DNA from: Aureimonas pseudogalii
GTDB lineage: Bacteria > Pseudomonadota > Alphaproteobacteria > Rhizobiales > Rhizobiaceae
Length of the DNA stretch: 64,000 nucleotides
Direction of reading: 5' to 3'
Assembly: GCF_014196835.1 (NCBI RefSeq)
Contig: NZ_JACIEK010000003.1
Location: 1-64,000, forward strand
The notes beneath the pieces were generated by a model. It worked only from the letters and a program-made list of their open reading frames with translations. It was not told where the DNA came from and made no database searches. The position numbers and the translations under genes were made by a program. Positions 24,740 to 34,357 of this stretch are shown here, in pieces (positions within the stretch are counted from its first letter, which is position 1; each line of letters opens with the position of its first letter).

Positions 24740-25785
24740 GCCGAGACCTTCCGGATCCACTGGTCGAGGCCGACCGCGACGATGATGAGAACGCCGACGG
24801 TGAACTCCTGCCAGAGCGCGTCGATGCCCGAGAGCGCCAGACCGTTGCGGAAGACGCCGACGATGAGCGCCCCGACGAGCGTGCCCACGATCGAGCCGCG
24901 CCCGCCGAAGAGCGAGGTGCCGCCGATGACCGTCGCGGTGATCGAATCGAGATTGGCGGTGCCGCCCGAGGTCGGCGAGATCGCGCCGACACGGCCGATG
25001 AGGACCCATGCGCCGATGGTGCAGATGACCCCGGCCAGCGTGTAGACCGAGAGGAGCACGCGCCGCGTGTCGATGCCCGAGAGGCGCGCCGCCTCCGGGT
25101 CGTCGCCGGTGGCATAGACATGGCGCCCGAAGGCGGTGCGGTTGAGGATGTACCAGACGGCGGCGGCCAGCGCGACGGCGATGATCGTGCCGAAGGTGAG
25201 GCGGGCGCCGGCATACTGGAGCGCGGTGCCGGTGAACTGGAGGAAGGGTGCCTCGGCCGCGACTTCCTGCGCCCGGATCGTCTGCGACCCCGAATACCAG
25301 AGGAATGTCGCGCCGAAGACGCTCCAGGTGCCGAGCGTCACGATGAAGGGCGGCAGGCGCAGATAGGTGATGAGGACGCCGTTGACCGCGCCGCAGGCGC
25401 AGCCGACGAGGAGGCCGATGGCGAAGGCGAGTTCGGCGGGAACGCCCAGGACGACGGCCAGACGCCCCATCACGATCGTCGCCAGGATCATTATCGCGCC
25501 GACCGAAAGGTCGATGCCGGCGGTGAGGATCACCAGCGTCTGCGCGATGCCGATGATCGCGATGATCGTGACCTGCTGCATGATCAGCGACAGGTTGAAG
25601 GGTTGGAAGAACCGGTCGCCGACGATGCCGCTGAACACGGCGAGGCCGATGCCCAGCACCACGAAGGGAACGATCGTCGGATAGCGGTGCAGCACGTGCT
25701 GCAACCGGCGAAGCGGGGTCTTCTTCTCGTCGGCAAATTGCGCGACGGCGTCGGCCGCACTGAGGCGGTTGTCGGTCGGGGACAC
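24736..25785 (-). CDS. frcC: Sugar ABC permease (FrcC/RbsC-like)
   Basis: 349 aa with about eight to ten hydrophobic helices (IVPFVVLGIGLAVFSGIVGD, IIAIIGIAQTLVILTAGIDL, LSVGAIMILATIVMG). The family signature TAGIDLSVG and the later GRHVYATGDDPEAARLSGI loop contacting the ATPase are present. The operon order is binding protein, permease, ATPase. A 209-base gap separates it from the binding-protein gene. Confidence 0.9.
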   Translation of the reverse strand: MSPTDNRLSAADAVAQFADEKKTPLRRLQHVLHRYPTIVPFVVLGIGLAVFSGIVGDRFFQPFNLSLIMQQVTIIAIIGIAQTLVILTAGIDLSVGAIMILATIVMGRLAVVLGVPAELAFAIGLLVGCACGAVNGVLITYLRLPPFIVTLGTWSVFGATFLWYSGSQTIRAQEVAAEAPFLQFTGTALQYAGARLTFGTIIAVALAAAVWYILNRTAFGRHVYATGDDPEAARLSGIDTRRVLLSVYTLAGVICTIGAWVLIGRVGAISPTSGGTANLDSITATVIGGTSLFGGRGSIVGTLVGALIVGVFRNGLALSGIDALWQEFTVGVLIIVAVGLDQWIRKVSA

Positions 25786-25994
25786 TTCCGCAACCTCCTG
25801 GCTGATCTTGATGGGGACGAAGGGGGCGAAGACGGGACCGGACGGGCGTCGCCTGGGCGCCGGCCCGGTCCGTCCTGTCAGGCCTCGAAGCGGCCACTCC
25901 GGGAGGTCACGACCGCTTCGAGGACTTGAGCGCCGTCCCAGGCGGCGGGACGCCGAGGGGACGGGCGCTCGATCTCACCGATGCCGCAACGGCA

Positions 25995-27041
25995 TCAGCC
26001 CCAGCACTTCTTCAGCGCTTCCTCGGAGGTGATGGACTCGACGCCCGCCACCGGCTTGTCGGTGACGAGCGTCACGCCAGTGTTGAAGAAGTCGAGGCCG
26101 GGCGAGGTCTTGGGCTTCTCGCCGGTCTTCTTGAAGGCGACGATGGCCTCGACGCCCATCGAGGCCATGAGCAGCGGATACTGCATCGAGGTGGCGCCGA
26201 TGACGCCGGCCTTGACGTTCTGAACGCCCGGACAGCCGCCGTCGACGGAGGTGATGATGACCGAACTTTCCTTGCCGGCGGCCTTCAAAGCCTCGTAGGC
26301 GCCGGCCGCGGCGGGCTCGTTGATCGTGTAGAAGACGCTGAGTTCAGAGTCCTTCTGCAGAAGGTTCTCGGCGCTCGTGCGCCCGCCTTCCTCGGCGCCC
26401 TGGCTCCACTGGTGGCCGACGATGCGCGCGTCGTCCTCGTCGAGATAACGGGTGGGGTCCTTCGGATCGATGCCGAAGCCCTTCATGAAGCCCTGGTCGC
26501 GGGCGACGTCGACGGTGGGCTGCGTCTCGATGGCGTCGATGAAGCCGACCTTCGTCGTGGCCGCGTCCTTTACGGTCTTGGCCGCCCACTGGCCGATGAG
26601 TTCGCCGGCCTTGAAATTGTCGGTGGCGAAGGTCGCGTCGGCGGCGTTGGCGGGATCGAGCGGCGTGTCGAGCGCGATCACGAGAATGCCGGCCTGCCGG
26701 GCCTGCTCCACCACCGGGGTGATGGCCTTCGGGTCGCTGGCGGTGAGGAGAATGCCGCTGGCGCCGGCCGAGATCAGGTTCTCGATGGCGGTGACCTGGC
26801 TGTCGTTGTCGCCATCGAACTTGCCGGCGAAGCTCTGGAACTTCACGCCCATCTCCGCCGCTTTCTGGCTTGCGCCTTCGCGCATCTTGGCGAAGAACGG
26901 ATTGGCCTCCGTCTTCACCACGAGACCGACGAGAATGTCGCCGGACTGGGCGAAGGCGGGCGCGGCGCCGCCGACCAGCCCAGCGAGGGCGGCCCCGGAC
27001 AGCCAGGTGACGAGACGCAGCTTCGACGTCATGCGGATCAT
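25995..27041 (-). CDS. frcB: Periplasmic sugar-binding protein (FrcB/RbsB-like)
   Basis: 348 aa. A Sec signal peptide ([20 protein letters not shown]) ends at AFAQS. The mature protein is a type 1 periplasmic-binding fold: [50 protein letters not shown] and [20 protein letters not shown]. Start 27041 (MIRMTSK) has GGAGG eight bases upstream. It is the first gene of the minus-strand importer operon, divergent from a ROK repressor that probably controls it. Confidence 0.92.
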   Translation of the reverse strand: MIRMTSKLRLVTWLSGAALAGLVGGAAPAFAQSGDILVGLVVKTEANPFFAKMREGASQKAAEMGVKFQSFAGKFDGDNDSQVTAIENLISAGASGILLTASDPKAITPVVEQARQAGILVIALDTPLDPANAADATFATDNFKAGELIGQWAAKTVKDAATTKVGFIDAIETQPTVDVARDQGFMKGFGIDPKDPTRYLDEDDARIVGHQWSQGAEEGGRTSAENLLQKDSELSVFYTINEPAAAGAYEALKAAGKESSVIITSVDGGCPGVQNVKAGVIGATSMQYPLLMASMGVEAIVAFKKTGEKPKTSPGLDFFNTGVTLVTDKPVAGVESITSEEALKKCWG

Positions 27042-27371
27042 GGTTCGTCCTCCCAAGGATCGAAGCCCATCGTGCCGCTTCTGAAGAGCGGCTGCGACGA
27101 GTTCCGACCGTCTGCCTCTTGATCCCGGTGGGCAGTGAACCGGCTTTCGTCCGACCTGGCGTGAGATCGGTCCGAGGTTGTTCGTGGTGGAACGTGAAGC
27201 TCCACCACCGATCCGACGCGACGAGAAAGCCGTCTCGCCTGGTGTTCCCTGAGAATAGAAGACGATTTCGTGAGCCGCACAAGACGCTTTTGCTCAGAAT
27301 TTTACAAAAGTGCTGGTACGAGCATGAAGAGTGGTTGACGCGGTCTCACACCCGACGCCATCGTCGGCACC
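27042..27371. promoter_or_regulatory. Divergent control region between the sugar importer and ROK repressor
   Basis: This 330-base gap holds promoters for both directions. An inverted repeat, CTTTTG at 27287-27292 and CAAAAG at 27305-27310, with partial extension on both sides, lies about 65-85 bases before the repressor ATG. A TTGACG hexamer at about 27334 may be a -35 box for the plus strand. The repeat is a good operator candidate for the ROK protein. Confidence 0.45.
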
Positions 27372-28592
27372 ATGTCGCTGATCGCTCCCGACCTTCGCTT
27401 CGATCCCGCTTCGCTGGACGCCACAGGTTCCGTGCTCTCGCAGCTCGCCTCGTCGCCCGGACTGTCGCGCGCAGAGCTGATGGAGGCGGCGGGGCTTTCG
27501 CGCGTCACCCTCGCGCAGCGGCTCAGCGCTCTCGCCGCGGCGGGCTTGGTGCGTGAGGGTGAAGAGACGGTGCCGAGCGGCGGGCGTCCGACGCGGCTTC
27601 TCGGGCTCGCCGACGACGCGGGATGCATCCTCGCCGCAGACATCGGCGAGCAGGAGGTGCGCTTGGCGGCGACCGACCTTTCCGGCGTGATCCTTCGACG
27701 CGATGCGATCGATTTTCGGCCGACGGACGATCCCGAGGCGACGATGGAGCGCATCGCCGCCGCGTTCGAAGCGCTACGGCAACCGGGAGATCCGTTCGTC
27801 GCCGGCATCGGCATCAGCCTGCCTGCGCCGGTCGATCACCGGGCGGGCCACGCGGTCGGCCCGTCGATCCTGCGCGGCTGGGACCATTTCCCCGTCGCCG
27901 GATGGATGGTGGAGCGCTTCGGCGCACCCTCCTTTGCCGAGAACGACGTCAACCTCATCACCCTCCACGAGCACCTCAGACATCACGAGGGCGACGAGGC
28001 GTTTCTGTTCGTCAAGGTCGGCACTGGCATCGGCTCGGGGCTGATGACCGAAGGGCGGCTCTATCGGGGAGCGCGAGGAGCGGCCGGGGACATCGGCCAC
28101 ATCCAGTTCTTCGACGACCGCGCCCCACCGCTCTGCCGCTGCGGCAAGCTCGGCTGCCTCGAGGCGCGCGCGGCCGGCTGGGCACTGGCGCGAGACCTGC
28201 GCTCGCAGGGGTTCGAGGCGAGCAACGCCCGCGACGTGATCGCGCATGTCGAGGATGGCGCGACGGAAGCTATCGCTCTCGTTCGCGCGGCAGGACGGGC
28301 CGTCGGCGAGGCGCTCAGCGATGCGGTCAGCATCCTCAATCCCGCGCGGATCGTCGTCGGGGGAACGCTCGCCTTGGCCGGCGAACACCTGATGGAGGGC
28401 ATTCGCGAACTCGTCCAAGAGCGCTGCCTGCCACTGGCGACGCGTGACCTCGTGCTGACGGCGTCGTCGACGCCCGATTACGCCTGTCTCGTCGGGGCCG
28501 CGATCTGCGTACGCGAGCGGGTCTTCTCCGCGGCCGGGGTCGATCGCTTCCTCGGTCGCTACGGACGCTGGTTCGCCGCACAAGCCGGGTGA
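27372..28592 (+). CDS. ROK-family transcriptional repressor
   Basis: 406 aa. The N-terminal winged HTH (SRAELMEAAGLSRVTLAQRL, then SALAAAGLVREGE) precedes a ROK sugar-sensing domain (GCILAADIGEQEVRLA, FLFVKVGTGIGSGL, CRCGKLGCLEARA zinc motif). The HTH distinguishes it from the ROK kinases nearby. It is divergent from the FrcB-like gene and upstream of a second ROK kinase, so it probably represses the importer until its sugar appears. Confidence 0.92.
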   Translation: MSLIAPDLRFDPASLDATGSVLSQLASSPGLSRAELMEAAGLSRVTLAQRLSALAAAGLVREGEETVPSGGRPTRLLGLADDAGCILAADIGEQEVRLAATDLSGVILRRDAIDFRPTDDPEATMERIAAAFEALRQPGDPFVAGIGISLPAPVDHRAGHAVGPSILRGWDHFPVAGWMVERFGAPSFAENDVNLITLHEHLRHHEGDEAFLFVKVGTGIGSGLMTEGRLYRGARGAAGDIGHIQFFDDRAPPLCRCGKLGCLEARAAGWALARDLRSQGFEASNARDVIAHVEDGATEAIALVRAAGRAVGEALSDAVSILNPARIVVGGTLALAGEHLMEGIRELVQERCLPLATRDLVLTASSTPDYACLVGAAICVRERVFSAAGVDRFLGRYGRWFAAQAG

Positions 28593-28724
28593 GCGACGCC
28601 CACCGCCGGGAGGGCGCGGGGAGAACACTGAACAAGCAGGAGCCTTCGGAAGCCGCCGAAACCCGTCCGTCGCGACGATTTCGGTCTTCGGCAGGACCGG
28701 GGTGAAAGGGAGGACGCGAGAGGC

Positions 28725-29624
28725 ATGCTGATCGGGATCGACTGGGGTGGCACGAAGATCGAGGGCATCGCCCTCAGGCCGGACGGCGCCGAGGCGGCGA
28801 GGCTGCGGCGCGACACGCCGCGACACGACTATGACGGATGCATCGCGACCATCGGCGAGATCATCGCCGAGCTGGAACGCCGTATCGGCGGACCGGCGAG
28901 CGTCGGGATCGGCATTCCCGGCTCGCTCGAGCCGAAGTCGCGCCTCGGCAAGGGCGCCAGTTCGACCTGGCTGCTCGGCTGCCCTGTGGAACGCGACCTG
29001 ACGGAGCGCCTCGGGCGCACGGTGCGCGTCGAGAACGATGCCGACTGCCTGGCCGCCTCCGAGGCAATGGACGGGGCGGGCGCCGGCCACAACGTCGTTT
29101 TCGCGGTGATCTTGGGAAGCGGCGCCGGCGCCGGGATCGCCGTCGGCGGGCGGGCCCATCACGGGCCCAACAATTCCGGCGGCGAGTGGGGGCACAATCC
29201 CTTGCCCTATCCCCACCAGTCGGAACTGCCCGGCCGCCCCTGCTATTGTGGCAAGCATGGCTGCCTGGAGACCTGGGTCTCGGGCCGCGGCTTCGAGGCG
29301 GACTATGCCCTGCACGCGGGGCGCGAGCGCCGCGCCGGCGAGATCATGGATGACATGCGCGCCGGCGACCGGCTCTCGGGGCTGCTCTGGGGGCGCTATG
29401 TCGACCGGGTGGCACGCGGGCTCTCGGTCGTCGTCAACACTCTGGACCCCGACATCCTCGTGATGGGCGGCGGTATGTCCAACGTGCCCGAACTCTACGC
29501 GGACCTGCCGCCGCTGATCGCCCGCTACACGTTCTCGACAGTCTTCCACACGCCGGTGGTCAAGTCTCTCCACGGCGATTCCAGCGGCGTGCGCGGCGCC
29601 GCCTGGCTCTGGCGCGACGGCTGA
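28725..29624 (+). CDS. ROK-family sugar kinase (fructokinase-like)
   Basis: 299 aa. DWGGTKIEGIAL binds phosphate, RVENDADCLAASEAMDGAG contains the catalytic Asp, and PCYCGKHGCLETWVSGRG is the zinc motif. The GGEWGHNPLP region matches fructokinase/mannokinase and N-acetylhexosamine kinases of the ROK group. Placed after the ROK repressor and near the FrcABC-like importer, it probably phosphorylates the incoming ketose or hexose. Confidence 0.9.
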   Translation: MLIGIDWGGTKIEGIALRPDGAEAARLRRDTPRHDYDGCIATIGEIIAELERRIGGPASVGIGIPGSLEPKSRLGKGASSTWLLGCPVERDLTERLGRTVRVENDADCLAASEAMDGAGAGHNVVFAVILGSGAGAGIAVGGRAHHGPNNSGGEWGHNPLPYPHQSELPGRPCYCGKHGCLETWVSGRGFEADYALHAGRERRAGEIMDDMRAGDRLSGLLWGRYVDRVARGLSVVVNTLDPDILVMGGGMSNVPELYADLPPLIARYTFSTVFHTPVVKSLHGDSSGVRGAAWLWRDG

Positions 29625-29674
29625 GGCGGTCGTTCGGATCAACGCTGTCTCAAACTCCTAAAGCGAACCCGACC

Positions 29675-30484
29675 ATGACCCCAGCCGATCTCGACGCCCG
29701 CTTCCATTTCGCCGACGCCCTCTCTGTCGAGGCCGGAGCTCTGGCCCTCGACTACTTCCGCCGTTTCGAGAGCCTGACCGTGCGCTCGAAAGGGTTGCAG
29801 GACATGGCGAGCGAGGCCGATCTCTCCGTCGAGACGCTGATCCGCGAGCGCCTCGCCGCCACCTTTCCGCAGGATGCGTTTCTAGGGGAGGAAACCGGCC
29901 GCACCGAGTTCAGTGCCGGGCAGGGGATCTGGGTGGTGGACCCGATCGACGGGACGCAGCCCTTCGTCAACGGCCTGTCGAGCTGGTGCGTGTCGATCGC
30001 CTTCGTGAAGGACGGCCGCAATCTCATAGGCTTCGTTCATGCCCCCGCCCGCGACGAGCGCTTTTCCGGCGGTGTTGGGCGCCCCGCGCTGCTCAACGGG
30101 CGCGAGATTCGCGTGAAGGATGCCGGCTCGGTGACGGAAGGACTGGTCGCCGCAGGCTATTCCACGCGCCTGCCGCCCGAGACCTTCCTGCCGGCCTTCG
30201 AGCGGCTGCTGCAGGCGGGCGGCATGTTCTACCGCGACGGGTCGGGTGCGCTGGCACTAGCCTATCTCGCGGCCGGCCGCCTCGTCGGCTATGCCGAACG
30301 GCACATCAACGCATGGGACTGCCTCGGCGCCCTCGCTGTGATCGAGGCGGCGGGCGGGCGCGTCTCGGATTTCCTCGCCGGCGACGGGCTCTGGAACGGC
30401 AACGCCCTCGTGGCCGCGCCGCCGCGACTCTACGGCGAACTCGCGGCGATCTTCAGCGACGATGGAGCGACGGCGTCGGCGTGA
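29675..30484 (+). CDS. Inositol monophosphatase-family phosphatase
   Basis: 269 aa. Metal-binding boxes GEETG and WVVDPIDGTQPFVNGL, and the C-terminal WDCLGALAVIEAAGG box, define the family (IMPase, histidinol phosphatase HisN, 3'-nucleotidase). Context at the end of a sugar locus suggests a sugar or cyclitol phosphatase, but histidinol phosphatase cannot be excluded. A 50-base gap separates it from the ROK kinase. Confidence 0.9.
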   Translation: MTPADLDARFHFADALSVEAGALALDYFRRFESLTVRSKGLQDMASEADLSVETLIRERLAATFPQDAFLGEETGRTEFSAGQGIWVVDPIDGTQPFVNGLSSWCVSIAFVKDGRNLIGFVHAPARDERFSGGVGRPALLNGREIRVKDAGSVTEGLVAAGYSTRLPPETFLPAFERLLQAGGMFYRDGSGALALAYLAAGRLVGYAERHINAWDCLGALAVIEAAGGRVSDFLAGDGLWNGNALVAAPPRLYGELAAIFSDDGATASA

Positions 30485-30496
30485 GATGCTCGCGGC

Positions 30497-31414
30497 TTAA
30501 CTGCGGCGGCCGTCGCGTTCGAGCTCCGACCAGGTGTTGCGCTGCGACAGCATCTGCTTGAGATAGGCGGTGTTGGCCTGCGCCTCGTCCGGCGAAAGAA
30601 CGCTCGTGGCGATCGATTTCGCCTCGTCGAAGCGCCCCTGCAGGCCGACCACGAGCGCGAGGTTCTGGCGTACGCGCGCATCCGCGCCCGGCTGTGCCGC
30701 GGCGCGCTTGAGGTAGGTCTCCGCCGTCGGCAGGTCATTGGCGAGCAGCGCGGACATGCCGAGATTGGAGAGCACCGAGGGCTCCTCGGGCTGCAGCACC
30801 AGCGCCTTCTCGTAAAGTATGCGCGCCTTCTGGCGCTCGCCGAGCTGATCGAGGATCGCGCCTTCGGCCGAGAGAAGGCGCCAGTCCGGCCGGTCCGGCG
30901 TCTGCGCGCGGCGCACCGTCTCCAGCGCCTTCGGCAACTCGCCGGCCGCCGCCAGCGCCTTGCCGTAGGCGGCCAGCACGTCGCGGTCTGTCGGATGGTT
31001 GATCGCGACCTGCTGCATCACAGCGAGCGACTGGTCGTTGCGGCCGGTCGCCTGCAGCGCCGCAGCGTAGGTGAGGCCAACGCCCTTGTCCTTGGGGTTC
31101 TTCTCGTAGCTGGCGCCATAGACCTTCACCGCCCCTGCAAGGTCTGCGGCCGAAAGCTGCGACAGGTCGCGCACCGGCGCCGCCATAGCCGTCGAGGTGG
31201 AGGAGGCGACGTCGGGCCGGCCAATGGAGCCGGTGCGATCGCGCGAGGTCTGGCAGCCGGCGAGCGCGAGAAGCGAGAGGAGGCCGGCCGCGGCGAGCGA
31301 GCGACTTGCGCTCGGCCCGAGCCGCGCGTAGGCCGGCCGGCAAACGCCGCCGGAACGGCATGCGGCCGTGTCCGCGAGAGCGGAGACGGAACGGATCAGG
31401 TCGTGTCGGCGCAT
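30497..31414 (-). CDS. TPR lipoprotein (TadD-like)
   Basis: 305 aa. The signal region has a lipobox LALAGC (Cys about 54), although the 40 residues before it are unusually long, so a later start is possible. The rest is tetratricopeptide repeats (LTYAAALQATGRNDQSLAVM, LLSAEGAILDQLGERQKARI, LSNLGMSALLANDLPTAETY). This architecture matches TadD, the outer-membrane pilotin-like component of Flp pili. No other tad gene is in the window, so the role could be more general. Confidence 0.75.
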   Translation of the reverse strand: MRRHDLIRSVSALADTAACRSGGVCRPAYARLGPSASRSLAAAGLLSLLALAGCQTSRDRTGSIGRPDVASSTSTAMAAPVRDLSQLSAADLAGAVKVYGASYEKNPKDKGVGLTYAAALQATGRNDQSLAVMQQVAINHPTDRDVLAAYGKALAAAGELPKALETVRRAQTPDRPDWRLLSAEGAILDQLGERQKARILYEKALVLQPEEPSVLSNLGMSALLANDLPTAETYLKRAAAQPGADARVRQNLALVVGLQGRFDEAKSIATSVLSPDEAQANTAYLKQMLSQRNTWSELERDGRRS

Positions 31415-31472
31415 TCGCTCGCTTCCCGGAAATCGGCTGGGGACGTGCGTTGAGAGTAAATCGTTAACCCTA

Positions 31473-31497
31473 ACGCTCCGTTAAACCATCGGAGCGT
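31473..31497 (+). promoter_or_regulatory. Perfect 8-bp hairpin in the leader before the aminopeptidase gene
   Basis: ACGCTCCG (31473-31480) and CGGAGCGT (31490-31497) pair perfectly around a 9-base loop, ending 20 bases before the ATG at 31518. Two CGTTAA(A)CC copies occur between 31462 and 31487. It could be an operator shared with the divergent TPR gene or a leader structure. Confidence 0.4.
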
Positions 31498-31517
31498 CCG
31501 GCTCGATGGAGTGCACG

Positions 31518-32912
31518 ATGATCGATCGTCTTCTACCCGCAGCGACGCAGGGCTCGCGTCCGGTTCATCCTGTCCGCGAGGGCGCGCTCGATGCGCTGCC
31601 CGAGCGCGCGCGGGCCTGGGCCGCCGAGACCGGCTTCAAGGGCGGAGCGGGTTCGGTCCTCGTCGTGCCGGGCGCGGACGGCCGGCTCGACTCCGCGCTC
31701 CTTGGTCTCGGCCGGGACGGCGGCGATCCGGCGCAGGACGCCTTGCTCGCCGGTGTCCTCGGCAGGGATCTGCCCGTCGGCGATTGGCATCTGGCGGCGG
31801 GAAGCGCGCCGGCGCTCGATCCCGACCTCGCAGGGCTGGCCTTCCTTCTCGGCGGCTACCGGTTCGAGCGCTATCTCGCCAAGCCGCGCGAGGGCGGGGC
31901 GCGGCTCGTGCTGCCGACCGGCGCCGATGGCGCGCGGGTGCTGCGCGAGGCCGATGCGGTGGCGCTGGTGCGCGATCTCGTCAACACGCCGACCAACGAT
32001 CTTGGGCCCGACGGGATCGAGGCGGCGGCCCGCGCGGTGGCCGAAGAGTTCGGCGCCGACATCTCGGTGATCACTGGCGACGCGTTGCTCGCGGCGAACT
32101 TCCCGATGATCCATGCCGTTGGCCGGGCGAGTGCCGTCGCGCCGCGGTTGATCGATCTGCGCTGGGGCCTTGAGGATGCGCCGCGCGTCACGCTCGTCGG
32201 CAAGGGCGTCGCCTTCGACACCGGCGGTCTCGATATCAAGCCGGCCTCGGGCATGCTCCTCATGAAGAAGGACATGGGCGGCGCTGCCAACGTGCTGGGC
32301 CTCGCCCGGCTGGTGATGGGCGCCGGCCTGCCGGTGCGCCTGCGCGTGCTCATTCCCGCCGTCGAGAACGCGATCGCCGGCAACGCCTTCCGTCCCGGCG
32401 ACATCCTGCGCAGCCGGCAGGGCAAGACCGTGGAGATCGGCAACACAGACGCGGAAGGGCGGCTGATCCTCGCCGACGCGCTGTCGCTCGCCGACGAGGA
32501 AGCGCCGGAGATCCTTGTCGATATGGCGACGCTCACGGGCGCAGCGCGCGTCGCGCTGGGGCCCGACCTGCCACCCTTCTTCACCGACGACGAAGCGCTG
32601 GCGGCCGAGATCGCCGCCGAGAGCCGGCGTCTGGCCGACCCGCTCTGGCGCCTGCCGCTCTGGAAGCCCTACGCGAAGAATCTCGGCTCCAAGATCGCCG
32701 ACATCAACAACGTGACGAGCGACGGCCATGCGGGCGCCGTCACCGCCGCACTGTTCCTGCAAGGTTTCGTGGAGAAATCGGCGAGCTGGGCGCATCTCGA
32801 CGTCTTCGGATGGCGGCCGCAGGCCGGGCCGACCGGCCCGGTCGGCGGCGAGGCGCAGGGAATTCGCGCGCTCGCGGCGGTTTTTGCCGCGCGCTACCCG
32901 GCGGTGTCTTGA
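31518..32912 (+). CDS. M17 leucyl aminopeptidase
   Basis: 464 aa. The manganese/zinc site motif NTDAEGRL (309-316) and VGKGVAFDTGG (catalytic Lys229 and metal ligand Asp234) are complete, as is KKDMGGAA. The N-terminal domain is short, as in the alphaproteobacterial form of M17. Start 31518 is preferred to 31506 because GGAG lies seven bases upstream. It releases N-terminal residues from cytoplasmic peptides. The pairing with a MarR-like and an NlpC/P60 gene downstream is common in this lineage. Confidence 0.93.
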   Translation: MIDRLLPAATQGSRPVHPVREGALDALPERARAWAAETGFKGGAGSVLVVPGADGRLDSALLGLGRDGGDPAQDALLAGVLGRDLPVGDWHLAAGSAPALDPDLAGLAFLLGGYRFERYLAKPREGGARLVLPTGADGARVLREADAVALVRDLVNTPTNDLGPDGIEAAARAVAEEFGADISVITGDALLAANFPMIHAVGRASAVAPRLIDLRWGLEDAPRVTLVGKGVAFDTGGLDIKPASGMLLMKKDMGGAANVLGLARLVMGAGLPVRLRVLIPAVENAIAGNAFRPGDILRSRQGKTVEIGNTDAEGRLILADALSLADEEAPEILVDMATLTGAARVALGPDLPPFFTDDEALAAEIAAESRRLADPLWRLPLWKPYAKNLGSKIADINNVTSDGHAGAVTAALFLQGFVEKSASWAHLDVFGWRPQAGPTGPVGGEAQGIRALAAVFAARYPAVS

Positions 32913-32985
32913 AAACGCCATCGTCCCTGTCGTGACTGGACGGTACGGGTCCGAAACGAGCGTTTGAGTCGCAGGCGAGGTGGTG

Positions 32986-33336
32986 ATGGGGATCGAGATC
33001 AGGCCGGCGCAGGCGTTGCGCTTGCTCCATCGCAATGCGCTGCGCCAGACGCAGGACGCCAGTCCCGATCTGACGCTGCGCCAGACGGCGATTCTCCTCA
33101 CCGTCTATCTCGAGCCGCCGCCCCATACGGTGCGCGGGCTCGCCTCGAAGCTCAGCGTCGCAAAGCCCGTGGTGACGCGTGCGCTCGACACGATGGGCCG
33201 GCTCGAACTTCTGGAGCGTCGACGCGACCCGGCGGACCTTCGCAACGTTCTCGTGCGCCGAACGGTGAAGGGAAGTCTCTTCGTATCGCAGATGGCCGAC
33301 CGGCTGGTGGACGAGGCGGGAGCACTGAGCCGATGA
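32986..33336 (+). CDS. MarR-like winged-helix regulator
   Basis: About 116 aa, a compact winged helix. It has LRQTAILLTVYLEPPPHTVR, the recognition region LASKLSVAKPVVTRALDTMG and the wing LLERRRDPADLRNVLVRRT. This is typical of small MarR proteins. AGG sits five bases before ATG 32986; a GTG at 32980 is an alternative. Its stop overlaps the NlpC/P60 gene (ATGA), so both are co-expressed. The ligand is unknown. Confidence 0.85.
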   Translation: MGIEIRPAQALRLLHRNALRQTQDASPDLTLRQTAILLTVYLEPPPHTVRGLASKLSVAKPVVTRALDTMGRLELLERRRDPADLRNVLVRRTVKGSLFVSQMADRLVDEAGALSR

Positions 33337-34217
33337 CGGTGACCGAATCTGTGTCGCTCGATCGCCGGCTTCATGCGGCACGACCCGATCTCGCCGATGC
33401 CCGGCTCGTGGGCCGGGTGGAGGCGGCACGCTTCGTCGAGGCGCAGCCGGCGCGGGTCGCCGTGCCGCTCGCCGATCTGCGTCGCCAGCCGGCGTCCGGC
33501 GCACCGCTGGAGACGCAGGCGCTCTTCGGCGAAGCGGTCGGGATCTTCGAGGAGACGGACGAGGGCTGGTGCTGGGTGCAACTCGCCGGCGACGGCTATG
33601 TCGGCTGGATGCCGACGGCCGCGCTCGTTCGCGATGCCGCCTCGTCCGCGCCGACCCACCGCGTTTCGGCGCTGCGCACGTTCGTCTTCCCCGGGCCGGA
33701 CGTGAAGCTGCCGCCGCTGCACGATCTGCCGATGGGTGCGGTCGTCTCCGTTACCGGCGAGGCGCGCGACCACAATGCCGAGTACGCGCTGGTAGCGCCG
33801 TTCGGCGCTGTGGTTCGCCAGCATCTAAGCCCGCTTTCCGAAGTGGCGGAGGATTTCGTCGCTGTCGCCGAACGCTTCGTCGGCGTTCCCTATCTGTGGG
33901 GAGGCAAGTCGGCTCTGGGCATCGACTGCTCGGGGCTGGTCCAGGTGGCACTCGCACAGGCCGGCATCGCGACGCCCCGCGACTCGGATCTGCAGGCCTT
34001 CCAATGCGGTCGTGCGCTCGAATCTGACAAGCCGCTCGCACGTGGCGATCTCGTGTTCTGGCTCGGCCATGTCGGGATCATGCTCGACGCCGAACGGCTG
34101 CTCCATGCCAACGTCCATCACATGATGACGGCGGTGGAGCCCTTGGATTCGGCGGTGGCACGCAGCGCGGCACGCGGATCGTCCGTGACGATGCGCCGCC
34201 GCCTCGGGGCCCGATAG
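33333..34217 (+). CDS. NlpC/P60 (C40) peptidase with N-terminal SH3-like domains
   Basis: 294 aa. Two SH3-like segments (about residues 40-165: LFGEAVGIFEETDEGWCWVQ, DGYVGWMPTAAL, VTGEARDHNAEYALV) precede a C40 catalytic domain. The nucleophile Cys is in ALGIDCSGLVQVAL, the His in WLGHVGIML and the third residue in LLHANVHHM. Members cut gamma-D-glutamyl-diaminopimelate bonds in cell-wall peptides. No signal peptide, so it is probably a cytoplasmic murein-peptide recycling enzyme that works with the M17 aminopeptidase. Confidence 0.9.
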   Translation: MTVTESVSLDRRLHAARPDLADARLVGRVEAARFVEAQPARVAVPLADLRRQPASGAPLETQALFGEAVGIFEETDEGWCWVQLAGDGYVGWMPTAALVRDAASSAPTHRVSALRTFVFPGPDVKLPPLHDLPMGAVVSVTGEARDHNAEYALVAPFGAVVRQHLSPLSEVAEDFVAVAERFVGVPYLWGGKSALGIDCSGLVQVALAQAGIATPRDSDLQAFQCGRALESDKPLARGDLVFWLGHVGIMLDAERLLHANVHHMMTAVEPLDSAVARSAARGSSVTMRRRLGAR

Positions 34218-34357
34218 CAGCGTCCGACGGTTCCTCGTGTCGCTGCATTCGAACGATCGCCTTCAGCATTTGATCAGGTCCATCGCTTCATAGTCGATCT
34301 CCTCGGGAGGGAGGGATCGCCTGCGGCCGCGCGGGCGATGTGCAAGGAGCGATCGAC

